Positions 31,730 to 33,873 of a stretch of 33,873 bases of DNA are shown here, in pieces. Below the pieces are notes generated by a model. The model did not search any database, had not been told where the DNA came from, and worked only from the letters and a program-made list of their open reading frames with translations. The stretch's first letter is position 1. Every line of letters begins with the position of its first letter. The stretch lies in NCBI GenBank assembly GCA_017554665.1, contig JAFZHX010000024.1:1-33873 (forward strand), in the 5' to 3' direction. The DNA comes from Alphaproteobacteria bacterium. GTDB lineage: Bacteria > Pseudomonadota > Alphaproteobacteria > Rs-D84. A program made the translations under genes and the position numbers.

Positions 31730-32580
31730 AAATTGTATTTGCCTTTTTCTTGATATAGAATATTAATCAAACTTTGAGCTATTTGTCTGCTTTTTTGATT
31801 GCCCGTTGGCGAGTATTCAACAAATTCAAAGCTGTATGCATCACGAAATGACTTTACTAGCTTTTTTGCCATTGGAAAAGTTATACCACCAGATTCAGGA
31901 ACCAAGACATCGGAAAAATATTTTGGGTCAATTGCATCAAAATCAAAAGAAACGATATATGGGCGACTGCCAATTTGTTGGCGGATAGAGTGTATTATAT
32001 TATCTAGGTCAGATGATTTTTTTATGTCTTTGTCAAAATTTATATTTATGTTTTGCTTTAATGCATATTCTTTTTCTGCAGGCTCAAACGAGCGGGTTGC
32101 AATGTAAAATAAATTCTCGGGGTGCAGTACAGGGCATCGTCGTGGTAATCCTAACCATCGGCTATCTCCTTCGCCTAGTAGTGCGCGGACATTGGTGCCG
32201 TGTGGTGCGCCAGATGCTTCTTGCTTTGATGAGTCTGGTGTGTGTAGGTCTAGATGAGCATCTATATAGACCAAACATAAGTCATCTGTGTTTAAATGGT
32301 CTGCGATTGCAGCAAAGTGACCAAAATTCACAGAATGGTCGCCACCAATCATAATATGCTGTATGTATGGTGTTTGTTTGTAAATTTTCTGCTGAATTTT
32401 ATAATTTTCACCAAATCTGTCGTTCGTAATTTCTAAGATGTTTAACGGATCTGGGGTTACAATCGTCCAATCCCCCTTAGGAAACATAGATTGTATAACA
32501 CGAGGAGCTAGTGCAGGTCCTGCAATGTTTATGTTTTTAGTTGCACCACGACCATATTCGATACCAAGAAACTTTGTCAT
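31696..32580 (-). CDS. Arginase/agmatinase (ureohydrolase) family enzyme
   Basis: A 294-residue cytoplasmic enzyme of the ureohydrolase fold, using a two-manganese centre to split a guanidino or related C-N bond. All metal ligands are visible: H82 in GGDHS, D107, H109 and D111 in DAHLDLH, and D213 and D215 in SFDFDAIDP. H127 in HGTN fits the catalytic histidine. The substrate cannot be read from sequence: arginine, agmatine, formiminoglutamate and others share this core, and the usual VExNP segment reads VEYSP. The start overlaps the stop of the upstream exported-protein gene by four bases (ATGA). Its 3' end overlaps the small lipoprotein gene on the other strand, and no terminator is visible between them. 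Confidence 0.88.
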   Translation of the reverse strand: MTKFLGIEYGRGATKNINIAGPALAPRVIQSMFPKGDWTIVTPDPLNILEITNDRFGENYKIQQKIYKQTPYIQHIMIGGDHSVNFGHFAAIADHLNTDDLCLVYIDAHLDLHTPDSSKQEASGAPHGTNVRALLGEGDSRWLGLPRRCPVLHPENLFYIATRSFEPAEKEYALKQNININFDKDIKKSSDLDNIIHSIRQQIGSRPYIVSFDFDAIDPKYFSDVLVPESGGITFPMAKKLVKSFRDAYSFEFVEYSPTGNQKSRQIAQSLINILYQEKGKYNFYKHSHNLLCR

Positions 32581-33560
32581 TTGTACGATTCCACTATACT
32601 TTCTGCTGCATTTTTAATTTTGTATAAATATTGTTCATAAGCTGCGCAATCGCGTGATATTTCAGAGCGATATGCGTCACGAAGGTTTGTTGACATATAA
32701 TAACAACCTGTTAAGTGTTGTGAACAAAATTGATGCCCTGTGGCAAATGCATTCTGTCCACGAACGCGACTGTCTAAGTCTGTCCAGTTAATGCTGGTTA
32801 AAGCATCGTCAATGTTTGTCCAAGAATTAGAACCATAGTGCTTGCCAATGCTTTTCATCCAATATTCGTTCATTTCCGAATCAGACCATGTGCCACTGTC
32901 CTTTATTGTCAGTATTTGCTTAATTAGCGATTCGATGTCGTTTTGGTACTTTGCGTCAATCTGAGATAACTTTGAACTGCAATAGCAACGTTTATAAGCA
33001 GTGTTAGCGCGTTCGCAATAGCTGTTCATACATTCTGTGTAATCTGCCAAACAGCGTGCTGATGATACGCGTTCTTCGGTAGAAGCATAATTCGTTGTAA
33101 CATTGGAATTGCTGTTTTTATTAATTCTCTTTGTTGTTTCGCGTGCCATTATTCTGGGGCTGTTTTTGCCAGAGCGGGCAACAACGCGACGCCCCGAAGC
33201 GTTATTAGCAGGAGCAACACCAGTACGTGCAGGCATTGCCTGTGCATATTGTTGTCTTTGTGGAGTTGTGCTGCGTAGGGTAGTAGTGCTGGCTGTGCGT
33301 TGTCTTTGTGTTGTTGGACGTGGCACAACGCGGCGTTCGCCAGGGAGCTTGGAAGTGCGAACAATAGAATTAATAGGGCTTGCCACTTGTGGATTTGTAA
33401 CACCAGGATTCAAGTCCGTACGCATTTGATTGTTCAAATAAGGGTACATATAGTTGTAATTGTATTTTGTTGTATTGGTTAATTGAGCGTCGCGAGTCGC
33501 AGCATTTGTCACTGTGACAATGCAGAATACGGCAGCAAAATACAAGAGTTTCCTTATCAT
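32577..33560 (-). CDS. Exported protein, paralogue of the 992-residue CxC-motif protein
   Basis: A 327-residue protein with a signal peptide (about 1-20, TNA). A Tyr/Asn-rich stretch (about 33-45) is followed by a low-complexity basic region rich in Arg, Thr and Gln (about 75-150), with VVARSGKNSPRIMARE. Then come five cysteines at 170, 177, 182, 192 and 194 (ECMNSYC, KRCYCSS), a helical part, and further cysteines near the end. Cysteine spacing, KRC-x-CSS and the ARSG motif match the 992-residue protein at 18672-21650, so the two are paralogues. I do not recognise a named family. It is first in an operon with the arginase-family gene. Confidence 0.75.
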   Translation of the reverse strand: MIRKLLYFAAVFCIVTVTNAATRDAQLTNTTKYNYNYMYPYLNNQMRTDLNPGVTNPQVASPINSIVRTSKLPGERRVVPRPTTQRQRTASTTTLRSTTPQRQQYAQAMPARTGVAPANNASGRRVVARSGKNSPRIMARETTKRINKNSNSNVTTNYASTEERVSSARCLADYTECMNSYCERANTAYKRCYCSSKLSQIDAKYQNDIESLIKQILTIKDSGTWSDSEMNEYWMKSIGKHYGSNSWTNIDDALTSINWTDLDSRVRGQNAFATGHQFCSQHLTGCYYMSTNLRDAYRSEISRDCAAYEQYLYKIKNAAESIVESYK

Positions 33561-33569
33561 TTCGTAGCT

Positions 33570-33598
33570 ATGATAGAAAAAATAACAAGTCCGTACAA
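33570..33598 (-). promoter_or_regulatory. Promoter of the 33560-31696 operon
   Basis: On the minus strand TTGTAC (33598-33593), a 17-base spacer and TATCAT (33575-33570). Confidence 0.55.
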
Positions 33599-33625
33599 GT
33601 ATAAAAATATTTTTTACATAAAAAT

Positions 33626-33653
33626 TTGCATTTTAAAAAAATGATGTTATAAT
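33626..33653 (+). promoter_or_regulatory. Promoter of tRNA-Pro(TGG)
   Basis: TTGCAT (33626-33631), a 16-base spacer and perfect TATAAT (33648-33653), 11 bases before the tRNA. Confidence 0.75.
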
Positions 33654-33664
33654 AGACTTCGTTT

Positions 33665-33741
33665 CGGGGTGTAGCTCAGTCTGGTAGAGTGCTTGGTTTG
33701 GGACCAAGATGTCGAAGGTTCGAATCCTTTCGCCCCGACCA
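33665..33741 (+). tRNA. tRNA-Pro (anticodon TGG)
   Basis: 77 bases with acceptor stem CGGGGTG/CGCCCCG, D arm AGTCTGGTAG, anticodon stem CTTGG/CCAAG around loop TTTGGGA (anticodon TGG), T arm GGTTCGAATCC and an encoded CCA. It shares most of its D and T arms with tRNA-Pro(GGG) at 10081. Confidence 0.95.
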
Positions 33742-33751
33742 GAAATAAAGG

Positions 33752-33784
33752 TAGACGCGTGTTCAGCACGCGTCTATTTCTTTT
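33752..33784 (+). terminator. Terminator after tRNA-Pro(TGG)
   Basis: TAGACGCGTG-TTCAG-CACGCGTCTA hairpin followed by TTTCTTTT. The remaining 89 bases to the window end hold nothing I can assign. Confidence 0.85.
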
Positions 33785-33873
33785 GTCCCAGAATTCTGCG
33801 GGGTTGCTGGCGTTATTTTCGGGTGTTTGCAAATGGATGTGTTTTTGCTGATGTGAAAATGCCTAAAAAAGGT

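Noticed and set aside
33647-33832. Minus-strand frame encoding GAKGFEPSTSWSQTKHSTR
   Set aside because: It is the antisense translation of tRNA-Pro(TGG), a well-known false protein in databases.

Overview
The window is AT-rich chromosomal DNA from a Gram-negative bacterium, most likely an uncultured, anaerobic, host-associated alphaproteobacterium. It encodes an outer membrane and LPS export (BamE, LptB, LptC, several beta-barrels, an OmpA-type lipoprotein). CarD, an EnvC-like factor and S4/Rho of alphaproteobacterial type fit that placement. A full-length oxygen-sensitive pyruvate:ferredoxin oxidoreductase points to anaerobic life. The resemblance to gut lineages with many secreted Cys-rich proteins is an inference, not a match made here.

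Layout. 1-1640: tail of one gene and two complete genes of a tandem family of exported Cys-rich proteins, with a hairpin-rich gap at 152-424. 1720-5659: nifJ and bamE in one operon. 5727-9319: an exported Cys-rich protein, carD, then tyrS overlapping an envC-like gene. 9346-10157: acpS, an unlisted 34-codon Cys-rich peptide gene and tRNA-Pro(GGG). 10258-12620: two membrane proteins of unknown role and corA. 12649-16598: polA (with an altered steric-gate residue), a small beta-barrel and pth. 16622-21650: two large exported Cys-rich proteins, one made of ephrin-receptor/GCC2-GCC3-like repeats. 21761-21845: tRNA-Leu with the unusual anticodon AAG. 21936-24938: three envelope genes. 24963-26167: lptC-lptB. 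26253-29061: an exported protein, an OmpA-like lipoprotein with an 11-cysteine cluster, and a 60-residue protein with its own promoter and terminator. 29275-31342: rpsD and rho. 31384-31729: a membrane protein overlapping an out-of-frame lipoprotein gene, spanin-like in layout. 31696-33560: an arginase-family enzyme coupled to another exported Cys-motif protein. 33665-33741: tRNA-Pro(TGG).

The housekeeping genes are conventional, compact and separated by hairpin-plus-T terminators, many shared by convergent genes. The accessory content is almost all envelope or secreted protein, and at least seven of these products are rich in cysteine. This suggests heavy use of periplasmic disulfide formation and a large surface proteome. 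No integrase, transposase, CRISPR array or clear prophage is visible.
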